Assembly (NCBI GenBank): GCA_019096065.1
Contig: JAGUCH010000002.1
Span: forward strand, 3,670,501 to 3,734,500
From: Paracyclopina nana
Taxonomy: Eukaryota > Arthropoda > Copepoda > Cyclopoida > Cyclopettidae
Length of the DNA stretch: 64,000 nucleotides
Reading direction: 5' to 3'
The position numbers were made by a program, and so were the translations under genes. Under the pieces are notes generated by a model, which worked only from the letters and a program-made list of their open reading frames with translations, was not told the DNA's origin and ran no database searches. Positions 12,518 to 24,000 of the stretch are shown here, in pieces. Position 1 is the stretch's first letter. Every line of letters starts with the position of its first letter.

Positions 12518-12779
12518 GCTTGAACACGATTTCGTCTATTTTCAGCTGCCCTTTTTTTGGAATGAACAGGTGTTTTCCAACTTCTGCTATGTACTAAATA
12601 GCTTTGGCCTTATGTAAGTAAGGGTGTCTAGTATATGTCAGCCTATCACGTAGTGCTTGTATTTAATATGCTGTGACTCATAGGCTGATCCCTCAGAGGA
12701 ACTTATTGTTCTAATGAGTTAAATTGTGCTTGTTCCTATTTATCATAAAGCAAAACTTTAAAAATCCGTTCAGCACATC

Positions 12780-13130
12780 AAAAATCATATGATAAATATC
12801 AGCGATACATTTGATAGATGCAATAGTCAGTTAAGAAATGCATACAAGAAAGAGAAGTGTATGTAGTAAAAATACATTTGAAAAATACAATTATCAGCAT
12901 TGAAATACATTGGAGAGGAAAATTATGTTGCAATACGTTTCAAAAATACAATATTCAGCTATGAAATGCATTAAAGAGGAAAATTATGTAGTAATTTGTT
13001 TGAAAAATACAGTTATCAGCATTGAAATACATTAGAGAGGAAAATTATGTTGCAATACATTTGAAAAATACATTGATCAGCATTGAAATACATTAAAGAA
13101 AGAAAATTATGTAGCAGTATGTTTGCAAAA
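12780..13130. repeat. ~61-bp tandem repeat, about 5 degenerate copies
   Basis: A unit containing CAGCATTGAAATACATT, then GAGGAAAATTATGT and TTTGAAAAATACA, recurs at about 12895, 12956, 13017 and 13078, a spacing of 61 bp. More diverged copies lie to the left. It is AT-rich and noncoding, and sits between the promoter side of the unknown membrane gene and the 3' end of the kelch gene. Confidence 0.7.
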
Positions 13131-13176
13131 TACCATTGGCAGGGCGTTGGAATTTTTTAATGCTTTGAAGATAAAA

Positions 13177-14466
13177 TTAGGCATACGCAATGACCGTTCC
13201 AGTTCCAGACGTCAACGCAGTGTCCAAATCAGGAGCAGCAATCCATTTTCCAGAGTTGCTAGGAATGATCTTGTACACATTTTTTCTTTCATAGGCCGAA
13301 TTTTTCCCTCCGAACGTGTAGGCGTAAGGGCTGAGAAAGTCCACTATTGGTAAATTCAAGTTTTCCAATGGATGATCTTCCAAAATCACCCACTGCTTAG
13401 ACATGACAATAAATAGCCTCACAGTTGCCTTTGAATCTCCCGCGATCAAAATTGCCTATAAGATATGATGAAAATTGGACAAAAAGCTGAGCTAGGGTGG
13501 AAGCGCTTAACCTGTTTGCCGTCTGGAGTTACCACTCCAGTGCATCCCAACCGATCCCCAACCACGTCTTTTAATGTTTCATCAAAAATGCTGTAAGACT
13601 TAGACGCAAAATCATAGGTGTGCACAGTAAAGTCTCCATTCGTGCCACCAATCAAGAACACCACGTCTTCATTTCCTGGCACAAAAGTGCGACACCCGCC
13701 AAAAATTGGAGCCCCACTCTTAAAGTAGGGAAATTCTGGCAGAGTTTGCCACCCATTTTCAAGCGTGAATCCAAAGAGTTCATTATCTGTTGGAAAAAAC
13801 TGGTAAGTTGGCTTTGGGCGCCAAAAATATCTGATGAGATGACTTACAGTATTTTGAACCTTTTCTCAAGTTATGTACTAACATTTTGTTTGCTCCAATC
13901 GAGCACTTGTATTCAAGAGGGCCATTTCTTCCATCCGCCATAATTGGAGTGAATACCAAAGATTCACTGGATTCAATTTTCGCGGGCTTTCTATTGTCTA
14001 GGCTCCAAGTAAACAAATCGTCATTTCCGGCTCTCCCGGTTAGGAGCAAAGATTGATTGTTGGAAAAAGTCATAGGGCAAGGTGGAACAACTCCTGTAGA
14101 CCAACTTTGATCAACATTGAAGCTTCTCTTGGGAGAAATTCCCTCATTTGCGCTCCAATCATAGAAAGTATCACTCGTTAAGACCAGGAAGTGCGGAATG
14201 ATTTCTGGAACCACCAAGAAACAGTTCTAAAATTGATTTTCTATTATAGAACTATAACCTTTGTTGGTTGATGTTTTATTGATGGTCCACACTTGAGTTC
14301 CATTTGGTAGCAAGGGATGTAACCTTGTGTTTGCATAGTAGTTAAACTTGCAGCCTTCGTTGGCATCAATCTCATAGCCTTCGCAACCGGGCAAACTCAG
14401 GCAATGTGAGCCACAAAGTATTGATGAATTGCTAATTGATAAGAACCCAATTAATAAATTTCTTTC
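13177..14466 (-). CDS. Secreted kelch-type beta-propeller protein, start unresolved
   Basis: Four exons: about 14466-14259, 14204-13848, 13786-13512, 13455-13177 (roughly 370 residues), joined in phases 1, 1 and 0. Repeated propeller blades are visible: FSNNQSLLLTGRAG, GGCRTFVPGNEDVVFLIGG, VVTPDGKQAILIAG and YAYTFGGKNS, with the Gly-Gly/Thr-Gly turns of kelch repeats. A hydrophobic stretch (LLIGFLSISNSSIL) before the Cys-bearing start of the mature part suggests a signal peptide, but no ATG is in frame. An in-frame TAA lies just upstream at a possible acceptor (CTTTAAG), so a very short upstream exon or spliced leader is implied. It sits directly behind the nuclear receptor's 3' end. Kelch family call is moderately firm; its role is unknown. 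Confidence 0.7.
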
Positions 14467-14510
14467 TTAAAGAAAACTCATAAGAAATTCAATACTGTCC
14501 AATTAGTACT

Positions 14511-14516
14511 TTTATT
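14511..14516 (-). terminator. Poly(A) signal of the nuclear receptor gene
   Basis: AATAAA on the minus strand, about 85 bp past the receptor stop codon and only about 45 bp before the first recognised exon of the kelch gene. The two same-strand genes are thus very tightly packed. Confidence 0.5.
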
Positions 14517-14599
14517 CTCCAATCTTTTAACAGTGAACTTTTTAACTCTGAACAAATCTTCTTTTTGAATGAAACATATATTTTTTGTTATGAATACAG

Positions 14600-16369
14600 T
14601 TATAGTTGATCAAGTATTGTTTGTGAGAGCATTGAGTAATCTTGCAGGTCACACATGAAGTCATGAAGCAATCTTTCTGGATTTCCAGCTGACAATTGGT
14701 GAAGCTTCTTAGCAACAAATCTTTTGAAACACCGTTGTAGCTCTTCATTGTCTGAGGTTAGTATCAAGAAGAGAATCAGGACAAAGACGTCATAATTTGC
14801 CAAGAATTCAACCAGTCTCTGGCTCAGCCTCATTTTGAGAGTCCATTCATGTTTCCTCTCAAGTGGGTGGATTTCATTGAATCCCTCCTTTGTGCTTGGC
14901 TCCATTTGAGCCACTTGGCCACTGTTCAAGCTCTGGTAGCAAACTCCTTTGCCCATGATGAATTCCAGCTGCTCTTCCTCAGTGATCTTTCCCAGGTTTT
15001 TTAGAGAGACCACCAAATAAGCCAACTTGAGGTGGGAAGCCTGCAGGTCCCCATAGAGCAATTTCAGCATGCAATAAGCTCTGGCACTGCTGGTCTGTGA
15101 TGACATCTTAATGACTTTGCTTTGCAATCCAGCCTTACTTTCCGGATCGATATTTTTCATGTGCAGAGCACAATAGGCTTGCATGAACTCTTCGGTCAGC
15201 TTCACTTGACTTCTGGCATGATGAAAAGCGGCCACTTTTTCATCAATCCACCCTTGCTCATCAAGAGTGATTTCCAGCCTATTCATGTTGTGAATCCGGA
15301 CGAACTCGAACGAGGACAATTTGCTGATCCTGTCCAAGATGCCAATGAGTTGACTTATGGAGGAGATGCCATGGGTGTTGTCCACGATCAGCTTTTCCGT
15401 CATGGTGGCAATAGCATTGATTGCCCTGGGATTCTTGAGCTTTTGCTCAGCCTCTCGTGGCCAATGGGACACACTGAAGAGTGTGTAGTGCGCGAGCAGT
15501 CCATTGAGGTATTGAGGTATGTGGTAGTTTTCTCCAATTTGGCAACACAGTCGGCGGTATTTTCGGATCACATTGGCATATTGCTGGGTATCAGCCCATA
15601 CTTGGGACATTGACACCCTCTGGAGCAGCATTGTATCAGCCAGAGCTGTAGTAAAAAAACAAATTTCAATTTTTTCCGTTTGCCATGGCGAGGACTTGAA
15701 CTTACCCAATTGGGGCATGTTGAGGCCGAGAAGCCAAGTTAGCTGGTCAAAGCCGTTATTGGACGTGAAGTATTTGGCGAGCAAGTATTGCTGAAACAAG
15801 CTTGCATTGTTCAGCAGCAGGATTTGGTCTTCCGGATCCAACGCAGAAAAATGCCGAGACTTGCCGGCAAAAGTCTTGTACAGCTTTTGATTCATCAGAT
15901 GAGCTTCATTGAGACTCCCGAGGCTTTCTTGGTTCCAGAATGAGCTCAAATGGCTGGAGATCAACTGGGGAGCCACCAGTGCTTGACACTCCTCTCTCAG
16001 CTCTTCATGGGCCTCATTGAAGGCTTCCAGCACAGTTCCAAGGTCCAACTTTGGCAAGTTCGATTTCTTCCTCTTCTTTGCATAAGTGTACTTCTTGCAC
16101 TCCTCGTCATCTGGAACCAGGTGAGGCTGCATGCCAATTTGCAAGCACTTGTTGTACCTGCATTTCTTGCATTTTGTCCTCTTACTCCCATTCAGCTTAC
16201 ACTCCTGGGATGATTTGCACTCGAATTCGTCCGGATTCCTCCTCGCTCTGAAGATCCTCCTGAAGAAAGCTTTGCAGCTCAAGCAACAAATGCCTCCATA
16301 ATGAGCGTAGAGTATTTCCTTGGCTTTGGCCAAACTTCCACACACTTGACAAACTCTTTTAGATTCCAT
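14600..16369 (-). CDS. Nuclear hormone receptor, divergent
   Basis: Zinc-finger DNA-binding domain at residues about 8-82: CQVC, then CLSCKAFFRR (P-box region), then the second C4 finger ending KCLQIGM. A basic hinge (KKRKK) follows. The ligand-binding-domain signature (FSALDPEDQILLLNNAS, about residues 175-190) leads into a long helical domain. The start ATG at 16369 has a purine at -3. The whole region reads as one open frame of 589 codons, but 15705-15646 has a strong donor (GTAAGT) and acceptor (pyrimidine tract, ACAG) and is probably a 60-bp intron. The spliced protein would have 569 residues. The segment between the second and third zinc-binding Cys is about five residues longer than in classical receptors, and the P box is unusual. 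No clear AF-2 helix is seen at the C-terminus. Confidence 0.88.
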   Translation of the reverse strand: MESKRVCQVCGSLAKAKEILYAHYGGICCLSCKAFFRRIFRARRNPDEFECKSSQECKLNGSKRTKCKKCRYNKCLQIGMQPHLVPDDEECKKYTYAKKRKKSNLPKLDLGTVLEAFNEAHEELREECQALVAPQLISSHLSSFWNQESLGSLNEAHLMNQKLYKTFAGKSRHFSALDPEDQILLLNNASLFQQYLLAKYFTSNNGFDQLTWLLGLNMPQLGKFKSSPWQTEKIEICFFTTALADTMLLQRVSMSQVWADTQQYANVIRKYRRLCCQIGENYHIPQYLNGLLAHYTLFSVSHWPREAEQKLKNPRAINAIATMTEKLIVDNTHGISSISQLIGILDRISKLSSFEFVRIHNMNRLEITLDEQGWIDEKVAAFHHARSQVKLTEEFMQAYCALHMKNIDPESKAGLQSKVIKMSSQTSSARAYCMLKLLYGDLQASHLKLAYLVVSLKNLGKITEEEQLEFIMGKGVCYQSLNSGQVAQMEPSTKEGFNEIHPLERKHEWTLKMRLSQRLVEFLANYDVFVLILFLILTSDNEELQRCFKRFVAKKLHQLSAGNPERLLHDFMCDLQDYSMLSQTILDQL

Positions 16370-19300
16370 GGCATTTGTTATTATAAATGACTGTTATTAG
16401 CTTTTAGTGAAAAAGAGAGACGATTCAGCTGCTTCTCTTCCCTTTTTGAACCTTCCTCTGACCGTGGAGTTGATCATGGCTCTGAGAGTGCTCTTCGTGA
16501 ATTACGCATGTTATTGCTCGGATTTAGAAAGCTCTCAGCTTTTATGCTTCAGCTAATGAGCAAATTTAGAGTAAAAGAGGCCTCAATCGACGTCACTCCT
16601 CTCAGCTCAATATGAATTATTAGCCAAAAATATAATTTCAATGAAAAAGTGGTAGTGATTCTAATTATTTCTGAGGTGTAGTTCATTTGCTCAAAAAACG
16701 CGCGCTCGTGGACAATCCATATTCAATTTTTTTATATAATGACTCGATATTAATCACAAATAATGTATGTACGAGAAATGCACTTTAAATATGCGGCCTG
16801 TATGACTTATGCCATTTCAAAGCTCAGAACATTTACATAGCCTAGCAGATGCAGAAAATTACTTGGTGCTCAAATAAGTACTTCTATACAAGAAAAAGCA
16901 CAAATCAAAGAACACGGAAAATTGTTGAATGTGAAATTATGTTCATTTAAATCAACTTCATAAACTTTTAAAAATCATATTTACTTTTATTGTACTTTTT
17001 ATTTTAAAGCTTCAAATCTTATAGTAGCTTTATATGCGAAGGCTTTTTTACGATTTGTGCTAATCAACGACACAGATGAACGGGACACGTGAAAGCTAGA
17101 ATACTTATTTGAATTTAAAAATGTTATTGCGTAGCTTTTCAAAAATATTTTTCGTGATTCTTTACTGAGGCGACTAAGAGCAATTATGTAGGTATTTTAG
17201 CGTCAATCGTGCTCGAGCCATAAAATCTCTTTTGTTCACCTTTTAATGGAGGTGTTCATATGCCAAATCAGATCGCTGCTACTTCTCTTCCTTTTGAATG
17301 AGCCCACCAGCTGATCGCCTTCGACGAAGCAGTAAAAACTTAGCCATGTCCACCAGAATGCAATCATACTTTTTCCTTGCACATTCAATGGCCAACTGCA
17401 CAAATGCAACCAAAAATATTTCTTTTGCACTTTTCTGTCAAAGTGCCCACCAAGAAAAAAAAGTTTATAAGCCCTTTTTGCCCGCATGTCAAACAACTTT
17501 TCTTAATGGCTTCTTAAATATTAAAAAAAAAATCGTCTTGCTCAACTCACGCCCATTTTCATACACATTTTCCTAATAAACAAAAATTAAGAAATGCTTG
17601 CTTAGCCACACTTTTATAATTCTTTGAGAATGTGAGAAACTGACCCCACCCAATCTTGTCTCCTCAAGAATTCTACGTGTTTCTGTCAACGTCTATGAAT
17701 TATTATTTTTGGGCTTGAACACTCCACATGGCAGCCTTGACATTAAAGAACTTCCTCCTATTGCTTCTATGGCAACAACATTTAACTACTAGATCAGTTT
17801 TGGGTGTGGAAAAGGTCAAGCGTGGCTGTGTCAACTTGCGTACAGCGCATACGTCCATGTAGGTCGCTTTATGAGGCGAGAGATGCTGCGCTGTTGTGTG
17901 TTGTCGTCAAATGAACGGTGGTTGACCACAAAACATTCATCAATGGAGGCAGCACGTGATGTCGGCGGCAACTTGACAATGCCATCTCACATCAATTAGC
18001 TCCCATTGTTTACATTGTAATGCTTTTCACGCCAAATCTACAAACAAAATTGGCGTAGTTTTGTTTGATATTTTTTAATCTATGTGGTTTTTTTTTCAAA
18101 AATTGCGAGCATTTTCGCTAGTTTAAGATGCCTTGAAAAAGAGCATCTATTTTGGCCTCATTGAAATTCAATGAGATTCCACTTTGAAAATTGGTAATGT
18201 GAAGGGAATTGGATCAGAGCTATTTTGCGGTAGCTCATCATTATTAAATTACCTCATCGATTTGAGAAAAAAGGTGGCTTGACACAAATACGGTAAATCT
18301 CATTTGTGAATGCCATATACTTTGTATGTAATAAAGTTGGATGAAGCCGCAAGATTCGATTTTGATGCCAAAAGATGATGCCATTGTTGTTTATATGACT
18401 TGGCAAAGGAACAAACATTCTTCGGCTGATTATCAAATTGAACCCAATTTAGATAACCTTATAGAGCGTCCTCACGCTGCAGCTTAGCTCAACTCAGCTA
18501 GGAATGTGACCCCTTTTTCAGCTCCAATGGTTAGCTCAGCTTCTGGCTGATTAGTTAACAATCTCAGGAGTTTCCGCCTTCATTGATCACATAACAAAGC
18601 AATTGCTGGAATTATGCTGTATCAAAAGGTCAAGTGATTTAATGCAGCCACGCCACGATTTTCGCAAATTATCACTGGGCTAGTTAAAAAAATGCAAACT
18701 GAGTGGGTCGGTCTCATCGCCAAAAGCTTCCTTCCTGCTTAGCTACTTAACTTCTGTGCTGATGAGGTGTGGGAGGCTTGGCATAAATTTTGGGTGAAAA
18801 ATCATGCCAAATGGCAAGGTGGGGGGTTAAAAAATCAACTTGACAACTGGCCTTCATCATCTTCTTCACATCTGTCTACCTTAACTGATTTTGTTTACCT
18901 TTGGAAGCAGACTGAATTAGTGCTCTAGAGGAGTGAGCAAGATGAGACAAGATAATAGTGATACAACAAGTTTGACATGCCATTTGTGATCTCAATCAAA
19001 GTGGCGACGCTTATTGTGCTGCATATATCCGCATCTGTCTTGCCTACACTCAACAGAGCACTAGCATAAAATAGGAGCAGCACTATAAAGGTCAAGTGCA
19101 TTAGTTGGGTCCAAACTTGACATTTATGCCTGCTAAATCCAAGCTTTGGCCCAATGTGATACATGGATAATTACGCTTCATATTTTGATGCTAAATGATT
19201 TTAAAATGATTTTGCATCTTGTTTTAGAGCTCTTTTTCAGATCCCAAAATGGTTCCTCATCACTGGAAATATGTGTACGATGATTGCTGTATATGCTAAG

Positions 19301-19974
19301 ATGAGTGGTACGTGATGTGAATTTCAATTAAGTTCTGAAAAACAGAGGATAGGAATAGGCCCAATTATTTGTACGGCCATTAACCGCAATGATTTGCATT
19401 TTAGGCATGTGTGTACTGCAGCATATCTGTGCACTTGGGTGGAATAAATGTGAATTTTCCACTTAGATGACTTGGGTCAAATTCAACAGGGAAGATAAGG
19501 TCAAATTTGACCCATCCCTCTTTCAATCTATTAAGTCACATCCCTCTTTTGTGTTAATAATTATTTATATAAGTAAGGCTTTTTTCCACTTAGCTTTTTC
19601 CTACTAAGTAATGAAAACAAAAGAATCCATGGTTACTCATTTTGCCATGACAATTCCTTCAACAATTCTCTTAATCAGGACAACTCAACTCAGGCACGCT
19701 CATTTCTGCTTTTTAGAGCTTGCTCTTTTATCAATATTCTAAATGATAAAATAAATATGGCATGAAGAAACCAATTCTAAAAGTATAAAAAATTAAAAAA
19801 TCAGTTTATATAGGAACTCCTGCGAAATAACTCAAAAATCACTCTCTTGCTTGATGTGTGTGTCATGGTTACCCCCTCTCTTTGCCATGGCAACGCTCCT
19901 CTTTGATGATGAGTGCCATTAAATAAATTCTAGTCATTTTCTACTGTGGACTTCAACCAGACTTTAAAAAAGGC
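16370..19974. other. Intergenic, no supported gene
   Basis: 3.6 kb of AT-rich sequence upstream of the nuclear receptor and the Ly6 gene. Open frames lack family motifs. One minus-strand frame (about 19078-18925) starts with a signal-peptide-like run but is not otherwise supported. A perfect 11-bp hairpin and a cluster of AGGTCA-type half sites occur at 19473-19514. Confidence 0.6.
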
Positions 19975-20652
19975 ATGATCACTGCTCTTCTTCAAATTCT
20001 GTTCCTGTACCAAGGCAAGTTTATGCTTGATAAAATGATAAAAACAACCCTTACCAAGAAGGACTTACAGGTGGTTCAGAAGCCTTGGACTGCTACAATT
20101 GCTTCTCCAAAAATGGGAGTGACAGGAGGTGTGACGACCCCATGATCAGGATGTACAAGGGAGTGCTCAGCCCTGAGCCGTGCATTCTGCCCACCCCACT
20201 CATAGATGGCGCCAAAAACCAAACTGAGGAGCACGCAACCAGCCATATGGACCTTGTAGGGGTCAATGGCACCAACATGAATGATGACTACTCTGGCCCA
20301 AAGTATGAAATCATGAGGGAGCATGAGCCGCCCAATACCCTGGCCAAAACGGACCTCTACTGCGTCAAAATCATTGGGACCACAAGTACAGTTACGTAAT
20401 TGGAAATTGGTCCCTGTCAAAAGCTACAGTTTCATTTCAGCTGAGACAAGGGAAAACCTTGTGATCAGGACCTGCATTGATCGTGACATGAACTCCCAAT
20501 GTGGCCTGTTCCAGTTCAAGGGGGACAAGGTTCGCGGATGTATGCTCACTTGTCAAGAAGACCTCTGTAATGGATCCAGTCAAGAAATGGGACCATTTTT
20601 TGCCATCCTTTGTGCAGTAGCTATTTTGGCAATCAGACCAGCCCTTGCCTGA
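19975..20652 (+). CDS. Ly6/quiver-like GPI-anchored three-finger protein
   Basis: Three exons (19975-20014, 20071-20385, 20441-20652) give 188 residues. A signal peptide (MITALLQILFLYQGGSEA) is followed directly by LDCYNCFS, the classic opening of Ly6/quiver proteins. The Cys-rich body contains LYCVKIIG, and the domain ends with CQEDLCNGS, the C-x-x-D-x-C-N signature. A terminal hydrophobic tail (about 20 residues) is typical of GPI attachment. The first intron uses a GC donor (CAAG|GCAAGT). The second uses CCACAA|GTACAG to an acceptor at 20440; this choice is the one that keeps frame. Insect quiver relatives regulate channels and septate junctions, but the specific role here is unknown. Confidence 0.8.
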
Positions 20653-21079
20653 TCATATCAGGAAAATTCACGAGGAAAATTGGAATTCTATCATTTCATA
20701 GCAAAAAAACAACAACATTGGCCTCAACATTGTAAACACAACCTTAGCTGCATCAAGTGCAATCATGTAAAAACAAAGGGCTTATCATGAAATAGACCTT
20801 CAATAATCACATCCACTTCCTTGAACTGACATCATATTGTGAGATGCGTTTTGAGCAAACCCATCAAAAAATCATGCAGAATTCAAATAACTGGTCGTGA
20901 GTGAAGTTTTATGCAAAAAAGTCAAAATCCATTAGTCAAGTCACCATTTTTTGGCACGACACACATGTCTGGCTCATAAAAATCTCGAAAAACTTGAGGC
21001 TGCATTCACTGCCTTTGTTGAGGCTTCTTCAATGTGGCCATTAATCAGATCATTCATCAATGTTCAACACAGAAAAAAG

Positions 21080-24000
21080 ATGTCTTTGTTTTATCCTGCA
21101 ATATTTTTCCTATTACTGAATAATGCTCTTTGTGAATACATTCCATGCGCCCAAGACAATTGTGATGAACTTTTGCGCGAAATTGGCATTGATGTAAGGA
21201 ACTTTCAATCATTATTTTACATGATTTAACTTGGCAACTACAGGAGTCAACTTATAACTTTGAAAACTTGGAATGCCGTCAAAATCCAAATCAAAACAAT
21301 CAAACTTACTGTGTGGAAGTACTAGCAAATGGAGATGTGAGTAGCAATGAATTTTCCCAAACTGTCTTGGCAAAAAAATCATTTTAGATTGACTGGATCT
21401 GGCTTATGGAATGTACAAGTGATGAAGAGTGCATCAAGTTTTACCCTGGAGCACCTTTCTGTGACACCAGCATTGGGAAATGTACAGTGAAGCCAAATAT
21501 TATAGAGCCTCCAAATGAATTTGATCCAGATGATCCATGCAAAGTGCTGTATGAGTTGGATTATGTGTATGATTCAGAGACCAAATCATGCCTTTACCCT
21601 TCTTGTGATGTGAAAAAAGATACTTGTCCCAAGCCAACAGCATGCTTCAGAGGTAACATTACAGTTGTTGCAAATGAAGGCTAAAAAGCAAGACAATTTC
21701 CCACATAGGTTTTTGTAGGAAAACAGTTATTCCACCAACTTCTTGCAGAGCAATTGGTGATTGTAAAAACAAAAACTTGACATGTTCGCAAGTAAGATCA
21801 AGAAGCACTGAAGATCAGTTAAAGTTCATTAACCTTTTAACAAAGGGCCAATGTGAATACTTTGACTGCAATGATGAGAAACCCTGCTCTGGAAAGCTGA
21901 GGTGCACTCAGAACTTCTGCAAAGCCAAGAAACCTTGCACTACCCATGACAATTGTAGCCCAGGGCAGAAATGTGTCTGGGGTCTTTGTTATGATGTGAT
22001 TCCATCAAACCAAGGAGGCTATGGACTAGTGTAAGATTATACTAAGAATCATGCACTAATGTCTGATTGGAAAAAACCCAGGCCATTAATGCAAAATCAT
22101 CCTTTAAGTTAGATAAACAGGCATACTTGAAAAGCTCAAAACACCAGCATTCCAAATCAGCAAATTGAAGTTTTCTAGCTTTTATGGCTCTGAATTTAAA
22201 ACCCAAAAGAAATAGCCATTATTTTTTGATTATACAGAAAAATGAAAAAAGAAAAATCTCTCATTTAAGGTTTTTATCTTCCTGAAATCATTGTATGGAG
22301 TGAACCTGTAATTTTTTGTTGGAAACTATGCAACATAAGCTTCTCAAATCACCTAAAGTATCTAGCACTCTGTAAATTATTAGTTCATGCAGTGAAGGTT
22401 TTGTTAAGTTTGACTAATATTTTCCTAGGTATCAGACACTACTTATCTTGGACAGTCCTTTTTAAATTTATATGCTTTTGCAGGCCATGCAAGTCCCCTC
22501 TGAAAGATTTGAAGCAGGTCTGCAGACCTTTACCTTGCTATTCAAAGAAAGATTGTGATAAAGGTGAAAAGTGCCTTAAGTGGCCAGAATTTCAGTGCTC
22601 AGGAATCTGCTACCAGAGTGACTGCACAAGAAGTGATGATTGTCCTGCAGGGATGGGATGTGACCAAAGGGCCCAAACTTGTGTAAAAGATTACTGCACA
22701 AAAGATAACGACTGCTCAGGGCGGTTCCTTTGCAACAATGGAACTTGCTTGCCTAGAGAATGTACCAATGATTTTGAATGTGGATACAAGGTAAGGATTT
22801 TTGCAAAGGAAAGTCCACCTTTAATCTATTTATCCAAAGTTTGAATGCCTTTTCGGACAATGTCATCCAGTGAAGCCACCCTTCTGGACTGATAGACCAT
22901 GCATCTATTCCCAAGAATGTAATAGCAATAATCTTTTCTGCTTTACTTTGGGAGAAAATAAGTTAGGAACTTGCCTACCTTACCAATGCATAATCAATCA
23001 AGACTGCCCACCATGGATGCATTGCTCAAATGGAAAATGCCAATACAAAAAATGTTCAGAAAAACAGCCATGCCCACCAGGTTTAACATGTGGTGATGGG
23101 TTTTGTTTTGTGCATTCATGTGCAAGCTCTTACCAATGCCCACCAGGCTTTGAGTGCTCTGAAGGGATGTGCAAGAGGAGTGAGCCTAAATGCATTGATG
23201 ACACTTATTGCTCCCAAGGGAATTGCATTGATGGTATCATATGTTCTGGTTGTGAGGATGGAGAAAGGTGTGAAAATGGTAGAGAAGGAGGTGTCATTGA
23301 CTCCTGCCAGAACTGCAAAGGCCTCTGTTTGTTTGGAGTTTGTTACAACAAAACTTGTAAGTCTTCTCAAGACTGCCCTTTTCTGCATGAATGTCGAAAG
23401 AAAGTTTGCCAACCGATTAAGAATAATATCAAGTGTGAGCAGTTTCATGACTGTCCAAGTGGCCAAATGTGTTTGCATGGTTACTGCTTAAAGAACCAGT
23501 GCCTCACAAGCTTGTATTGTCCTCCTGGGTCAGAATGCTACTTAGGAAACTGCACATGGCCATTGCAAAAAGAGTGCAAAGATTCCTTTGACTGCAATGG
23601 AAATGATGTTTGTGCGGAAGGAAAATGCTTGTCAGTAGATCCTGGTTGTAAAAGTGCAAACCAATGCCCACCTGGGTTGACATGTTCTGGAAGAAAATGC
23701 AGTAATAGCTCTCCTAGGTGTGGAATAAACCAAGATTGCTTAGAGGGACAGCTATGCATTCTTAATAGATGTTTTTCACCTCCAAGAAATCATAGTATGG
23801 ACTGTTACCATGATATGCAATGTCCTTCACAGTATTCTTGCCAAAATTATTCATGTAAGAAGTGCCAAGAAGCAAATTGCCAAGAAAGTAAGGATTGTTC
23901 ATCAGATGAAGATTGTGATAATGGTCAAGAATGCTTAAGCGGCCAATGTATTTCAGTACCAACTTTAAAAACAAGCTCTTCAACTCAAAGTCCCAGAGGA

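Noticed and set aside
14205..14260. In-frame stop inside the kelch gene (TTTTAG just before NCFLVV)
   Set aside because: Using the next acceptor (TTCCAG at 14205) gives a 54-bp intron that removes the stop and keeps frame. The apparent 32-bp intron would be too short and would shift the frame.
15122..16251. Plus-strand open frames opposite the nuclear receptor
   Set aside because: Antisense shadows of a gene with clear zinc-finger and ligand-binding motifs; no own motifs.
18925..19164. Possible small secreted peptide on the minus strand (signal-like MHLTFIVLLLFYASALLSVG)
   Set aside because: The hydrophobic start is suggestive, but there is no second exon, promoter or conserved mature part that I can support.
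20076..20420. Minus-strand open frame across the Ly6 gene
   Set aside because: Shadow of the coding exon; the plus-strand frame has the signal peptide, Ly6 Cys pattern and splice sites.
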